Source: JBOFLG01 sp051657745 (GTDB taxonomy: Bacteria > Actinomycetota > Actinomycetes > Actinomycetales > Dermatophilaceae). Taken from it: 26,015 bases of DNA. The stretch is from NCBI GenBank assembly GCA_051657745.1, contig JBOFLG010000154.1, positions 1-26,015 on the forward strand. The letters run 5' to 3'. The translations under genes and the position numbers were made by a program. Position 1 is the first letter of the stretch, and the number at the start of each line of letters is the position of its first letter. The notes under the pieces were generated by a model. It was not told the origin of the DNA. It ran no database searches and saw nothing but the letters and a program-made list of their open reading frames with translations. Shown piece after piece: positions 6,715 to 14,225 of this stretch.

Positions 6715-7974
6715 AGGTGCCGGACCGAGCCGTGAGTAAGCGAGCGCGATCCGCACGGTCTGCGCGTCATGGGGGTCGGCAAGGTCGTATCCGACGAGCT
6801 TGGCGATGCCGGCGAGCCGGTACCGCACCGTATTCGGGTGCACGATCAACGCGCGCGCGGTGCCTTCGACGCCGAGGCCGTCGTCGAGCCAGGCGGCGGC
6901 GGTCTCGAGCAGCGCACCAGCGCTGGCCTGCTCGAGCGGGCGCACGATCCGGCCGATGAGCGCGTTGCGGGCTGGGAGGTCGCCGATGAGCGCTCGCTCG
7001 GCGAGCAGTTCGTCAGCTCGTACCGGACGCGGTGCGGCCGGCCAGGCGGCTGCGGCGCGGTGGCCGGAGATCGCCGCCCGGGCGCTGCGTCCGGCCGCGA
7101 ATAGGTGCGGCACGGTGGGCCCGACGACAAGCGGCCCGTCGCCCAGGTGCGTGTCGAGGGCATGGGCCAGCGCAGTCGGCTCGGCCAGACCGCCGGCGAC
7201 GCACACGGTCCTGGGCCCGTGTACGGCCACCAGCAGGTGCCCGCCCAGGCGGCGTGCCTCGCGGTGCAGGTCACCGACGACCAGGCCGGCCCCCCCGGGC
7301 GTGGACCCGACAACGACCGTGACGTCGGCCACCGCGCCCCAGCCGAGGGCAGCGGCTCGCGACTGCATGGACTCGTCTGCCTCGCCCCGGATCACGGCGT
7401 CGACCACCAGCGACTCGAGCCGGGCGTCCCACGCGCCGCGGGCCTCGGCGGCCTGCGCGTAGACCTGGGCCGCCGAGAACGCCACCTCGCGGCTGTAGCG
7501 AAGCACCGCCTCCCGGGCGAGGTCGGCCTCGCCGGGAGCGGCCAGGCCGGCGATCTCGCGCTCTACCACGCCAATCACGGTGCGGATCAGATCCAGGGTC
7601 TGGGCGAGCGAGATCGAGCGGGTCAACTCGCGGGGCGCGGTACCGAAGACGTCAGCCGAGTCCGCCGGCAGGTCGCGGTCATCGCCGAACCAGTCGAGGA
7701 ACGCGGTGATCCCGGCCTGGGCGACGAGACCGACCCAGGAGCGGTTCTCCGCCGACAGCGACCGGAACCAGGCGTGGTCGGCTTCCATCTGCCGCACGGC
7801 CGCCGCCCCCAGGTCGCCGGCGGCACGGGCGACCTGGCGGCGGGTCGCGTCGGAGGGCCGGGCACCTGCGGCGGCGTTGCGGGTAGGTGCTGCGGCGGTA
7901 CCGGCGCCCGGGGTGGTGCCGGCGCCCGGGGTGGTGCCGGCGCCCGGGGTGTTGCCGGCACCCGCGGCGGTCAT
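6688..7974 (-). CDS. fasR: PucR-family transcriptional activator of fatty acid synthesis (FasR/MabR-like)
   Basis: This 428-residue regulator has a C-terminal PucR-type helix-turn-helix in TARALIVHPNTVRYRLAGIAKLVGYD, preceded by a GGDEF-related middle region and an N-terminal helical region from about residue 55. Residues about 1-35 are a Gly/Thr/Pro low-complexity stretch made by an 18-bp DNA repeat. Streptomyces coelicolor FasR and mycobacterial Rv2242 (MabR), of the same family, sit just before fabD and control the fab cluster, so the same role is inferred here. The ATG at 7974 is preferred because TAGGAT lies 7 nt upstream, as for other likely leaderless genes here; ATG 7983 is the alternative. 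Palindromes at 8052-8109 may mediate autoregulation. Confidence 0.88.
   Translation of the reverse strand: MTAAGAGNTPGAGTTPGAGTTPGAGTAAAPTRNAAAGARPSDATRRQVARAAGDLGAAAVRQMEADHAWFRSLSAENRSWVGLVAQAGITAFLDWFGDDRDLPADSADVFGTAPRELTRSISLAQTLDLIRTVIGVVEREIAGLAAPGEADLAREAVLRYSREVAFSAAQVYAQAAEARGAWDARLESLVVDAVIRGEADESMQSRAAALGWGAVADVTVVVGSTPGGAGLVVGDLHREARRLGGHLLVAVHGPRTVCVAGGLAEPTALAHALDTHLGDGPLVVGPTVPHLFAAGRSARAAISGHRAAAAWPAAPRPVRADELLAERALIGDLPARNALIGRIVRPLEQASAGALLETAAAWLDDGLGVEGTARALIVHPNTVRYRLAGIAKLVGYDLADPHDAQTVRIALAYSRLGPAPRSVIRQPG
7898..7969 (-). repeat. 18-bp tandem repeat near the fasR 5' end
   Basis: The unit gtgccggcgcccggggtg occurs three times almost exactly (7898-7951), with a fourth degenerate copy to 7969. 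On the coding strand it yields the hexapeptide PGAGTT repeated at the regulator's N-terminus. Confidence 0.85.
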
Positions 7975-7981
7975 GGGCGTC

Positions 7982-7987
7982 ATCCTA
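7982..7987 (-). promoter_or_regulatory. Candidate -10 box for leaderless fasR
   Basis: The minus strand reads TAGGAT, then 7 nt, then the ATG at 7974. TANNNT at this distance would place the transcript start on the initiation codon. Confidence 0.45.
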
Positions 7988-8051
7988 GATTGCCGGTGCG
8001 CGGGCTTTGTGCGCCTGCCACAACTCTCCTGCTCCGAACGCTCCCACGATT

Positions 8052-8109
8052 CGTCCAATAGGTCAGTTCTGCAGGCGCTCAGGTGGCGGCAGAAGTGACC
8101 TATTGGTCA
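8052..8109. promoter_or_regulatory. Operator-like palindrome pair / long inverted repeat between argG and fasR
   Basis: TGACCtattGGTCA (8096-8109) is a perfect 5+4+5 palindrome. A close second copy, TGACCtattGGACG, lies on the minus strand at 8052-8065, 44 bp away centre to centre. Together the flanks form an inverted repeat of 17 of 18 positions (8055-8072 against 8089-8106). The element lies 78-135 nt upstream of fasR and just beyond the argG stop. It could be a dimeric-regulator operator pair or, as RNA, the argG terminator; there is no T-tract. Confidence 0.6.
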
Positions 8110-8130
8110 GGTGGTGTGGGCGTCGCGGAG

Positions 8131-9546
8131 TTAGTCAGTGCCGGAGTCGATGGCGGCGCGGTCGAGCGCGGTAGCCTCCTCGTCGGTCACCGCCGGGTTG
8201 GCGGCGATCCGGTCGGCGCCACCGGCCTCGAGGCGCCCGACCAGGTCGACCGGCCCGGCGCCGAGCTGGCCCTGAGCAGCATAGAACTCGAGCTTGCTGC
8301 GGCTGTCGGCGATGTCGAGGTTGCGCATGGTCAGCTGGCCGATCCGGTCGACCGGGCCGAACGCGGCATCCTCGACCCGCTCCATGGAGAGCTTGTCGGG
8401 GTGATAACTGAAGTTTTCGCCACGGGTGTCGAGCACCGTGTAGTCGTCGCCGCGCCGCAGCCGCAGCGTCACCTGGCCGGTGACGGCGGAGGCGACCCAG
8501 CGCTGCAGGGACTCCCGGATCATCAGGCTTTGCGGGTCGAGCCAGCGCCCCTCGTAGAGCAGCCGCCCCAGCCGGCGACCCTCGGCGTGGTAACTCGCGA
8601 TGGTGTCCTCGTTGTGCACCGCGGCCAGCAGTCGCTCGTAGCCGATGTGCAGCAGCGCCATGCCGGGCGCCTCGTAGATGCCCCGTGACTTCGCCTCGAT
8701 GATCCGGTTCTCGATCTGGTCGCTCATGCCGAGGCCGTGCCGCCCGCCGACCGCGTTCACCTCGTGGACGAGCGCCACCGGGTCGAGGTCGTGCCCGTTC
8801 ACCGCCACCGGGCGGCCCTGCAGGAAGGTCAGGGTGACGTCCTCGGCCGGGACCGGCACCGCGTCATCCCAGAAGCGCACGCCCATGATCGGGTCGACGA
8901 CCTCCATGGACTCCTCAAGCCGCTCCAGGGTCTTGGCCTCGTGGGTAGCGCCCCAGATGTTGGCATCGGTCGAGTACGCCTTCTCCTGGCTCGCCCGGTA
9001 GGGGAGCCCGCGCTCGGTGAGCCAGGCACTCATCTCGTGCCGGCCGCCGAGCTCACCGACGAAGGCGGCGTCGAGCCACGGTTTGTAGATCCGCAGGTCC
9101 GGGTTGGCGAGCAGGCCGTAGCGGTAGAAGCGCTCGATGTCGTTGCCCTTGAACGTCGACCCATCGCCCCAGATCTGCACGTCGTCGGCGTGCATGGCGC
9201 GGACCAGCAGGGTGCCGGTGACGGCGCGGCCCAAGGGGGTGGTGTTGAAGTAGGTCCGCCCGCCGCTGCGGATGTGGAACGCGCCGCAGGCCAGCGCGGA
9301 GAGCCCCTCCTCGACCAGCGATGCCCGGCAGTCGACAAGCCGCGCCAGTTCGGCGCCGTATTGCGCCGCGCGGGCGGGCACGGTCTCGATCTCGGGCTCG
9401 TCGTACTGACCGAGATCGGCGGTGTAGGTGCATGGCACCGCGCCCTTCTCGCGCATCCAGGCGACCGCGACCGAGGTGTCGAGGCCGCCGGAGAACGCGA
9501 TGCCGACGCGTTCGCCGACGGGCAGGGAGGTGAGAACCTTGGACAT
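8131..9546 (-). CDS. argG: Argininosuccinate synthase (E. coli-like type 2 subfamily)
   Basis: This 471-residue enzyme joins citrulline and aspartate using ATP, the penultimate step of arginine synthesis. The ATP pyrophosphatase loop is AFSGGLDTSVAV (residues 17-28), followed by YTADLGQYDEPE. GDGSTFKGNDIERFYRYG and YSTDANIWGATHEAK are recognisable substrate-site segments. The length and sequence fit the long type 2 subfamily, not the roughly 400-residue form usual in actinobacterial arg operons. It stands alone, with no other arg genes in view. The start ATG 9546 is chosen because TATGCT lies 7 nt upstream and there is no ribosome site. An ATG at 9558 would add four residues. Confidence 0.96.
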   Translation of the reverse strand: MSKVLTSLPVGERVGIAFSGGLDTSVAVAWMREKGAVPCTYTADLGQYDEPEIETVPARAAQYGAELARLVDCRASLVEEGLSALACGAFHIRSGGRTYFNTTPLGRAVTGTLLVRAMHADDVQIWGDGSTFKGNDIERFYRYGLLANPDLRIYKPWLDAAFVGELGGRHEMSAWLTERGLPYRASQEKAYSTDANIWGATHEAKTLERLEESMEVVDPIMGVRFWDDAVPVPAEDVTLTFLQGRPVAVNGHDLDPVALVHEVNAVGGRHGLGMSDQIENRIIEAKSRGIYEAPGMALLHIGYERLLAAVHNEDTIASYHAEGRRLGRLLYEGRWLDPQSLMIRESLQRWVASAVTGQVTLRLRRGDDYTVLDTRGENFSYHPDKLSMERVEDAAFGPVDRIGQLTMRNLDIADSRSKLEFYAAQGQLGAGPVDLVGRLEAGGADRIAANPAVTDEEATALDRAAIDSGTD

Positions 9547-9549
9547 GAC

Positions 9550-9581
9550 TGCAAGCATATACAGATTTGTGCATATTCACA
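9550..9581 (-). promoter_or_regulatory. argG promoter with ARG-box-like sequences
   Basis: The minus strand has TATGCT at 9559-9554 (candidate -10; 7 nt to the ATG). Just upstream is the palindromic TGTGAATATGCACA (9581-9568), resembling ArgR operators (TGAAT/ATTCA halves). The plus strand shows two related blocks, gcatatacagat and gcatattcacagat, 16 nt apart. ArgR control is inferred. Confidence 0.45.
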
Positions 9582-9693
9582 GATAGCCGAGCGCGGGTGA
9601 ATGGCCCGGCGACTGCCCGACCGTTCGCTGGTAGCCGCGCACTCGTCATCCGGTGGTCATGATGATGTCGACCGCCGTTCCGCGCCGACTTTC

Positions 9694-9699
9694 TAGCGT
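9694..9699 (+). promoter_or_regulatory. Candidate -10 box for the phosphodiesterase leader
   Basis: TAGCGT is followed after 6 nt by an ATG at 9706. The same TAGCGT hexamer stands 7 nt before the start at 23107. Confidence 0.4.
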
Positions 9700-9747
9700 C
9701 GACCCATGAGCCGACCGAACCCTCGACCCATGAGCCGACCGAACCCC
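9700..9747 (+). repeat. 24-bp tandem duplication of the phosphodiesterase start region
   Basis: CGACCCATGAGCCGACCGAA plus 4 nt (9700-9723) is repeated at 9724-9747 with one change in 24. A diverged third copy begins at the true start (ATGAGTCGACTGAGCACC at 9759). Confidence 0.85.
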
Positions 9748-9762
9748 GGAGTCGGGCGATGA
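9706..9762 (+). CDS. Putative 18-residue leader peptide overlapping the phosphodiesterase start
   Basis: ATG 9706 opens MSRPNPRPMSRPNPGVGR, encoded by the duplicated start region. It ends in TGA overlapping the next gene's ATG as ATGA (9759-9762). With TAGCGT 6 nt upstream it could be a leaderless mini-gene that couples translation. There is no ribosome site, and it may be only a relic of start-region duplication. Confidence 0.35.
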   Translation: MSRPNPRPMSRPNPGVGR

Positions 9763-10934
9763 GTCGACTGAGCACCGGAACCGTCGCGACCGCGCTCGCT
9801 GCTGGGCTGCTCACTGCGCCACCCGCCCACACCACGGCACCGACGACCGAGTCCCGGCCCCAGGCCGCGCCCGCCGAGCCGCAGGGCACGATGCGCACGC
9901 CGCTGGTGATCGGGCATCGTGGCGCGTCGGGATACCGGCCCGAGCACACCGTCGCGGCGTACCGACTGGCGGTCTCGCTCGGCGCCGACGTGATCGAACC
10001 CGACCTGACGATGACCAAGGACGGCGTGCTCGTCGCCCGTCACGAGCCCGAGATCAGCGGCACCACCGACATCGCCGAACGGCCCGAGTTCGCCAACCGC
10101 CGCACCACCAAATTGGTCGACGGAGTCGCGGTCACCGGCTGGTTCGTCGACGACCTCACCCTTGCCGAGGTGCGCACCCTGCGGGCGATCGAGCGGTTGC
10201 CCGAGTTGCGCTCGGGCAGTGCGCAGTTCGATGGACGCTTCCCGGTGCCGACATTGGATGAGGTGCTGGCCCTGCGCAGCCAGCTGAGCCGCGAGTCGGG
10301 CCGCACCATCGGCGTCATCCCCGAGATCAAGCACTCGACCTACCTGCGCGCTCAGGGCCTGAATGCCGAACGTGCCCTGGTGCGCGCGGCTCACCGGTAC
10401 GGGCTCAACACCCCGCGCGCCCCGTTGTGGACCCAGTCGTTCGAGTTCACCAACCTCGTCGAGTTGCGGGAGACGTACCGGTACCGGGCGCGCCTGGTGT
10501 TCCTGGCCACCGCGGCCGGTGGGCCGTACGACCTCGCCGCCCAGGGCCGCCCGCAGACCTACGCCGAACTGCTTGCCCCCGAGAATCTGGTGCGGCTGGC
10601 CGGTGTGGTCGACACCCTCGGACCGGAGAAGACCTACGTCATCCCGCGGAACGCCGACGGCACCCTCGGTACCCCGACGACCTTCGTGGATGACGCTCAT
10701 GCTGCCGGTCTCGCAGTGGTGCCGTTTACCTTCCGCGCCGAGAACAGTTTTCTTCCGGTGGACTATCGGGTGGGCACCGATCCGACCGCTCGCGGCCGCG
10801 CCGTCGATGAGGTCACGGCGTACTTGCGGGCTGGTATCGACGGCGCGTTCTGCGACCAGCCCGACGTGTGCGTCGATGCCCGCGCCACGTCCGGCATCGC
10901 TGCGCAAGCGAAGGCACCGGTTCGCAGCGGTTGA
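9759..10934 (+). CDS. Secreted glycerophosphodiester phosphodiesterase (GlpQ-like)
   Basis: This 391-residue protein hydrolyses glycerophosphodiesters to glycerol-3-phosphate and an alcohol. Catalytic and metal residues are present: His53-Arg54 (IGHRGASGYRPEHT), Glu80 and Asp82 (VIEPDLTMTKDG) and His95 (VARHEP). The rest follows the periplasmic GlpQ pattern (VPTLDEVL, IGVIPEIKH, then a QSFE segment). Residues about 6-22 form a signal-like hydrophobic stretch (TVATALAAGLLTAPPA), followed by a Thr/Pro/Ala-rich linker, so export is likely. It is a single gene opposite to argG and converges on the thiamine-binding gene. The start overlaps the leader ORF. A role in lipid or teichoic-acid turnover is inferred. 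Confidence 0.93.
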   Translation: MSRLSTGTVATALAAGLLTAPPAHTTAPTTESRPQAAPAEPQGTMRTPLVIGHRGASGYRPEHTVAAYRLAVSLGADVIEPDLTMTKDGVLVARHEPEISGTTDIAERPEFANRRTTKLVDGVAVTGWFVDDLTLAEVRTLRAIERLPELRSGSAQFDGRFPVPTLDEVLALRSQLSRESGRTIGVIPEIKHSTYLRAQGLNAERALVRAAHRYGLNTPRAPLWTQSFEFTNLVELRETYRYRARLVFLATAAGGPYDLAAQGRPQTYAELLAPENLVRLAGVVDTLGPEKTYVIPRNADGTLGTPTTFVDDAHAAGLAVVPFTFRAENSFLPVDYRVGTDPTARGRAVDEVTAYLRAGIDGAFCDQPDVCVDARATSGIAAQAKAPVRSG

Positions 10935-10956
10935 CGACCCTTGTCATGCACGCAAT

Positions 10957-10986
10957 TCCGGGATGGGGCGGAAAAGCCTTCCCGGA
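10957..10986. terminator. Possible bidirectional terminator hairpin
   Basis: TCCGGGA (10957-10963) and TCCCGGA (10980-10986) are inverted, with a 16-nt loop, in the 76-nt gap between two convergent genes. The arms are only 7 bp and there is no T-tract. Confidence 0.35.
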
Positions 10987-11010
10987 GGGGGTGGAAGACC
11001 GCGTCGTGGC

Positions 11011-11313
11011 TCAGCCCCGGTCGAGGAGGTCGTCGACCCGGCGGACCTTGGACTCGAGCATCCCGGTATGGCCGGGGCGAATGTCAGCCTTGACCACCAG
11101 CGAGACCCGCGGATGACGGGTGGTCATCACCTCGACACAGCGGCCGATGATGCCCATCACCTCATCCCACTCGCCCTCGATGTTGGTGAACATCGCGTTG
11201 GTCTCGTGCGGCAGACCCGAGGCGCGGACGATGGACACTGCCTCGGCGACCGCGTCGGCGTAGGACCCGGTGTCGTCGGGTGCAGCCGGGGCGATGCTGA
11301 ACGCCGCGATCAC
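11011..11313 (-). CDS. MTH1187/YkoF-like thiamine-binding family protein (UPF0045)
   Basis: This 100-residue protein starts at GTG, MIAAFSIAPAAPDDTGSYAD, and carries the family segments SYADAVAEAVSIVRASGLPHETNAMFTNIEGEWDEVM and SLVVKADIRPG. The length fits the ~100-residue ferredoxin-fold family (MTH1187/YqgV). Related YkoF of Bacillus subtilis binds thiamine, and databases often name these thiamine-binding proteins. The gene begins 13 nt after the aceE stop on the same strand, so it is almost certainly cotranscribed. AceE needs thiamine diphosphate, so a cofactor-related role (binding, salvage or sensing) is attractive but unproven. There is no signal peptide or membrane segment. Confidence 0.85.
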   Translation of the reverse strand: MIAAFSIAPAAPDDTGSYADAVAEAVSIVRASGLPHETNAMFTNIEGEWDEVMGIIGRCVEVMTTRHPRVSLVVKADIRPGHTGMLESKVRRVDDLLDRG

Positions 11314-11326
11314 CGGGCGCCGCCGA

Positions 11327-14113
11327 TCACGCGTCGCCGCCTTCGAGGCTGCCCGACGAGCCGGCAGTCACGTCGCCGAGCCGGTAGCGGCGGGCGGCTT
11401 CCAGGGGCACAGCCCGGTCCACCTCGCCTCGAGCGGCCAGGGCCTGGAGCGCCCGGACCGCCATCGACGGTCCATCGATGTGGAAGTACCGACGCGCCGC
11501 CGGCCGGGTGTCGGAGAAGCCGAACCCGTCGGCGCCGAGGGAGTGGAAGTCACCCGGGACCCACTGCGCGATCTGGTCCTGGACCGCCCTCAGGTAGTCG
11601 GACACCGCGATGACCGGCCCGGGGCGGCCGGACAGCTGCTGAGTCACCCACGGGACTGGCGCCTCGACCTCCGGCTGGAGGAATGCGGCCTCGTCGCAAC
11701 GCAACCCGTCACGTCGCAGCTCGTTCCACGACGTCACCGACCACACATCGGCCACCACATGCCAGTCATTGCGCAGTAGTTCCTGGGCCTCCAGCGCCCA
11801 CGGCAGGCCGACGCCGGACCCGAGCAACTGCACCCGCGGCGACCCCTCTGGCAGACCGTCGGGCGAACCCTCGGCCACCAGGTACATGCCGCGCAGCAGG
11901 CCCTCCCGGTCGAGGTTCGCGGGCTCGGCCGGCTGCCGCAGCGGCTCGTTGTAGACGGTGAGGTAGTAGATGACGTTGCGGTCGTTGTCGGTCAGGGACT
12001 CATCGGTGCCGTACATGCGGTGCAGGCCGTCCTGCACGATGTGGGCCAGTTCGTACCCGTACGCCGGGTCGTAGTGCACCACAGCCGGATTCGTCGACGC
12101 GAGCAGCGGTGAGTGGCCGTCAGCGTGCTGTAGCCCCTCGCCGGTGAGGGTGGTGCGGCCGGCGGTGGCCCCGATCAGGAAGCCACGGGTCATCTGGTCG
12201 GCCGCGGCCCAGATCGAGTCGCCGGTGCGCTGAAACCCGAACATCGAGTAGAACACGTACACCGGAATCATCGGTTCGCCATGCGTGGCGTACGACGACC
12301 CGGCCGCCGTAAAGGCCGCCACCGACCCTGCCTCGTTGATGCCGAGGTGCAGGATCTGGCCGTCCGTGGCCTCCCGGTAGGCGAGCATCAATTCGGCGTC
12401 GACCGGGGTGTACCGCTGCCCATGCGGGTTGTAGATCTTGATCGTCGAGAAGAAGCTGTCCATGCCGAAGGTGCGCGCTTCATCCGGGATGATCGGCACG
12501 ATGCGGCGGCCGAACTCCTTGTCTCGCATCAGATCTTTGAGCAACCGCACGAACGCCATGGTGGTCGCGATCGACTGCTTGCCCGACCCCTTCCGCACAT
12601 GGGCGTAGGCGGAGTCGTTCGGAAGGTGCACCGGGATGTGCCGTGCCCGGCGTTCGGGTGCGCCCCCGCCGAGTTTCTCGCGCCGCTCGAGCGCGTACTC
12701 GATGACGTCGTCCTGCTCGCCCGGGTGGTAATAGGGCGCGCTGTATGGGTCCTGCTCAAGGTCAGCGTCGCTGATCGGGATGTTCAGTGAGTCGCGGAAC
12801 GCCTTGAGGTCGTCGAGAGTGAACTTCTTCATCTGGTGGGTCGCGTTGCGCCCGGCGAAGTTCTGTCCGAGGCCGTAGCCCTTGATCGTCTTGGCGAGGA
12901 TGACGGTGGGCTGGCCGGTGTGCTCGACCGCGGCCCGGTAGGCGGCATACACCTTGCGGTAGTCGTGACCACCGCGTTTGAGCTTCCACCAGATGTCCGC
13001 ATCGCTCCAGTCGGCCACCAGTCGGCGGGTGCGCGGATCGCGATCGAAGAAGTGCCCGCGCACGTAGGCGCCGTCGTTGGCACGGAAGGTCTGGTAGTCG
13101 CCGTCGCTGGTGGAATTCATCAGGTGCACGAGGGCGCCGTCGCCGTCGGCGGCCAGCAGCGGATCCCAGCCGCGGCCCCAGACCACCTTGATGACGTTCC
13201 ACCCGGCGCCCCGGAAGAACGCCTCCAACTCCTGGATGATCTTGCCGTTGCCGCGTACCGGCCCGTCCAGCCGCTGCAGGTTGCAGTTGACCACGAAGGT
13301 GAGGTTGTCCAACTCTTCCTGGGCGGCGAGCTGGAGCAGGCCACGCGACTCCGGCTCGTCCATCTCACCGTCGCCGAGGAAGGCCCACACATGCTGGTCA
13401 GCGGTGTCCTTGATGCCACGGCCACGGAGATACTTGTTGAACTGGGCCTGGTAGATGGCGTTCATCGGCCCGATGCCCATCGACACCGTGGGGAACTCCC
13501 AGAAGTCCGGCATCAGCCGAGGATGCGGGTAACTCGGGAGGGCGAGGGGCGCACCATCGACGACGTGCGAATGCTCCTGCCGGAACCCGTCGAGCCGGGC
13601 CGGCGCGATCCGCCCCTCGAGGAACGCCCGTGCGTACATGCCGGGGGAGGCGTGCCCCTGGTAGAACACCTGGTCGCCGCCGCCGGGGTGGCTCCGGCCG
13701 CGGAAGAAGTGGTTGAACCCGACCTCGTAGAGCGTGGCCGCCGACGCGTACGTCGAGATGTGCCCACCGACCGCGGTGCCCGGTCGCTGCGAACGGTGCA
13801 CGATCATCGCCGCGTTCCACCGCACCAGTGCGCGGAACCGGCGCTCGACATCCTCGTCGCCGGGGAACCATGGCTCCTGCTCCGGGCCGATGGTGTTGAC
13901 GTAGTCAGTGGTGGTCAGCGAGGGCACGCCCACCTGCATCGCTCTGGCCCGTTCGAGCATCCGCAGCATCAGATAGCGAGCGCGCATCCGGCCGGGACCA
14001 TCGATGACACCGTCGAGGCTGTCCAGCCACTCCTGGGTCTCGGTGGGGTCGATGTCGGGCAGGTGCGTCGGGATGCCGTTGAGGATGGGGCCGACGTTGT
14101 CGTGCGTGACCAC
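11327..14113 (-). CDS. aceE: Pyruvate dehydrogenase E1 component, homodimeric type
   Basis: This 928-residue protein oxidatively decarboxylates pyruvate and passes the acetyl group to lipoyl-E2 in the pyruvate dehydrogenase complex. The thiamine-diphosphate motif is GDGEMDEPES, running through to VVNCNLQ about 30 residues later. Other conserved blocks are STYASAATLYEVGFNHFFRG, YVFYSMFGFQRTGD and TTLTGEGLQHADGHS. GTG 14113 is chosen because AAAGGA lies 6 nt upstream; the upstream GTG 14128 overlaps that site. No E2 or E3 gene is in the window. Mycobacterium tuberculosis has aceE next to the fasR homologue; here argG, the phosphodiesterase and the thiamine-binding gene lie between. Confidence 0.97.
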   Translation of the reverse strand: MVTHDNVGPILNGIPTHLPDIDPTETQEWLDSLDGVIDGPGRMRARYLMLRMLERARAMQVGVPSLTTTDYVNTIGPEQEPWFPGDEDVERRFRALVRWNAAMIVHRSQRPGTAVGGHISTYASAATLYEVGFNHFFRGRSHPGGGDQVFYQGHASPGMYARAFLEGRIAPARLDGFRQEHSHVVDGAPLALPSYPHPRLMPDFWEFPTVSMGIGPMNAIYQAQFNKYLRGRGIKDTADQHVWAFLGDGEMDEPESRGLLQLAAQEELDNLTFVVNCNLQRLDGPVRGNGKIIQELEAFFRGAGWNVIKVVWGRGWDPLLAADGDGALVHLMNSTSDGDYQTFRANDGAYVRGHFFDRDPRTRRLVADWSDADIWWKLKRGGHDYRKVYAAYRAAVEHTGQPTVILAKTIKGYGLGQNFAGRNATHQMKKFTLDDLKAFRDSLNIPISDADLEQDPYSAPYYHPGEQDDVIEYALERREKLGGGAPERRARHIPVHLPNDSAYAHVRKGSGKQSIATTMAFVRLLKDLMRDKEFGRRIVPIIPDEARTFGMDSFFSTIKIYNPHGQRYTPVDAELMLAYREATDGQILHLGINEAGSVAAFTAAGSSYATHGEPMIPVYVFYSMFGFQRTGDSIWAAADQMTRGFLIGATAGRTTLTGEGLQHADGHSPLLASTNPAVVHYDPAYGYELAHIVQDGLHRMYGTDESLTDNDRNVIYYLTVYNEPLRQPAEPANLDREGLLRGMYLVAEGSPDGLPEGSPRVQLLGSGVGLPWALEAQELLRNDWHVVADVWSVTSWNELRRDGLRCDEAAFLQPEVEAPVPWVTQQLSGRPGPVIAVSDYLRAVQDQIAQWVPGDFHSLGADGFGFSDTRPAARRYFHIDGPSMAVRALQALAARGEVDRAVPLEAARRYRLGDVTAGSSGSLEGGDA

Positions 14114-14143
14114 GCATGGTCCTTTCACCGGTCAGGGACACGA

Positions 14144-14161
14144 GACCCCGGGTGCGGGGTC
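14144..14161 (-). promoter_or_regulatory. Palindrome in the aceE leader
   Basis: GACCCC-gggtgc-GGGGTC lies 31 nt upstream of the aceE start. The sequence GGTGAAAG occurs both at the ribosome site and about 50 nt further upstream. It could be an operator or an RNA hairpin. I see no clear -10 box. Confidence 0.3.
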
Positions 14162-14225
14162 CGACTCTTATCTTTCACCCGATCCTGCCCGGCCGTGCAA
14201 TCGCGTCCAGCTCGGCTGGTTGCGA

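Noticed and set aside
7105..8061. 318-codon plus-strand ORF opposite fasR
   Set aside because: Antisense; the GARGGA tail is the 18-bp repeat read backwards.
9693..10907. 404-codon minus-strand ORF opposite the phosphodiesterase
   Set aside because: Antisense shadow; its repeated GRLMGR end only reflects the 24-bp duplication.
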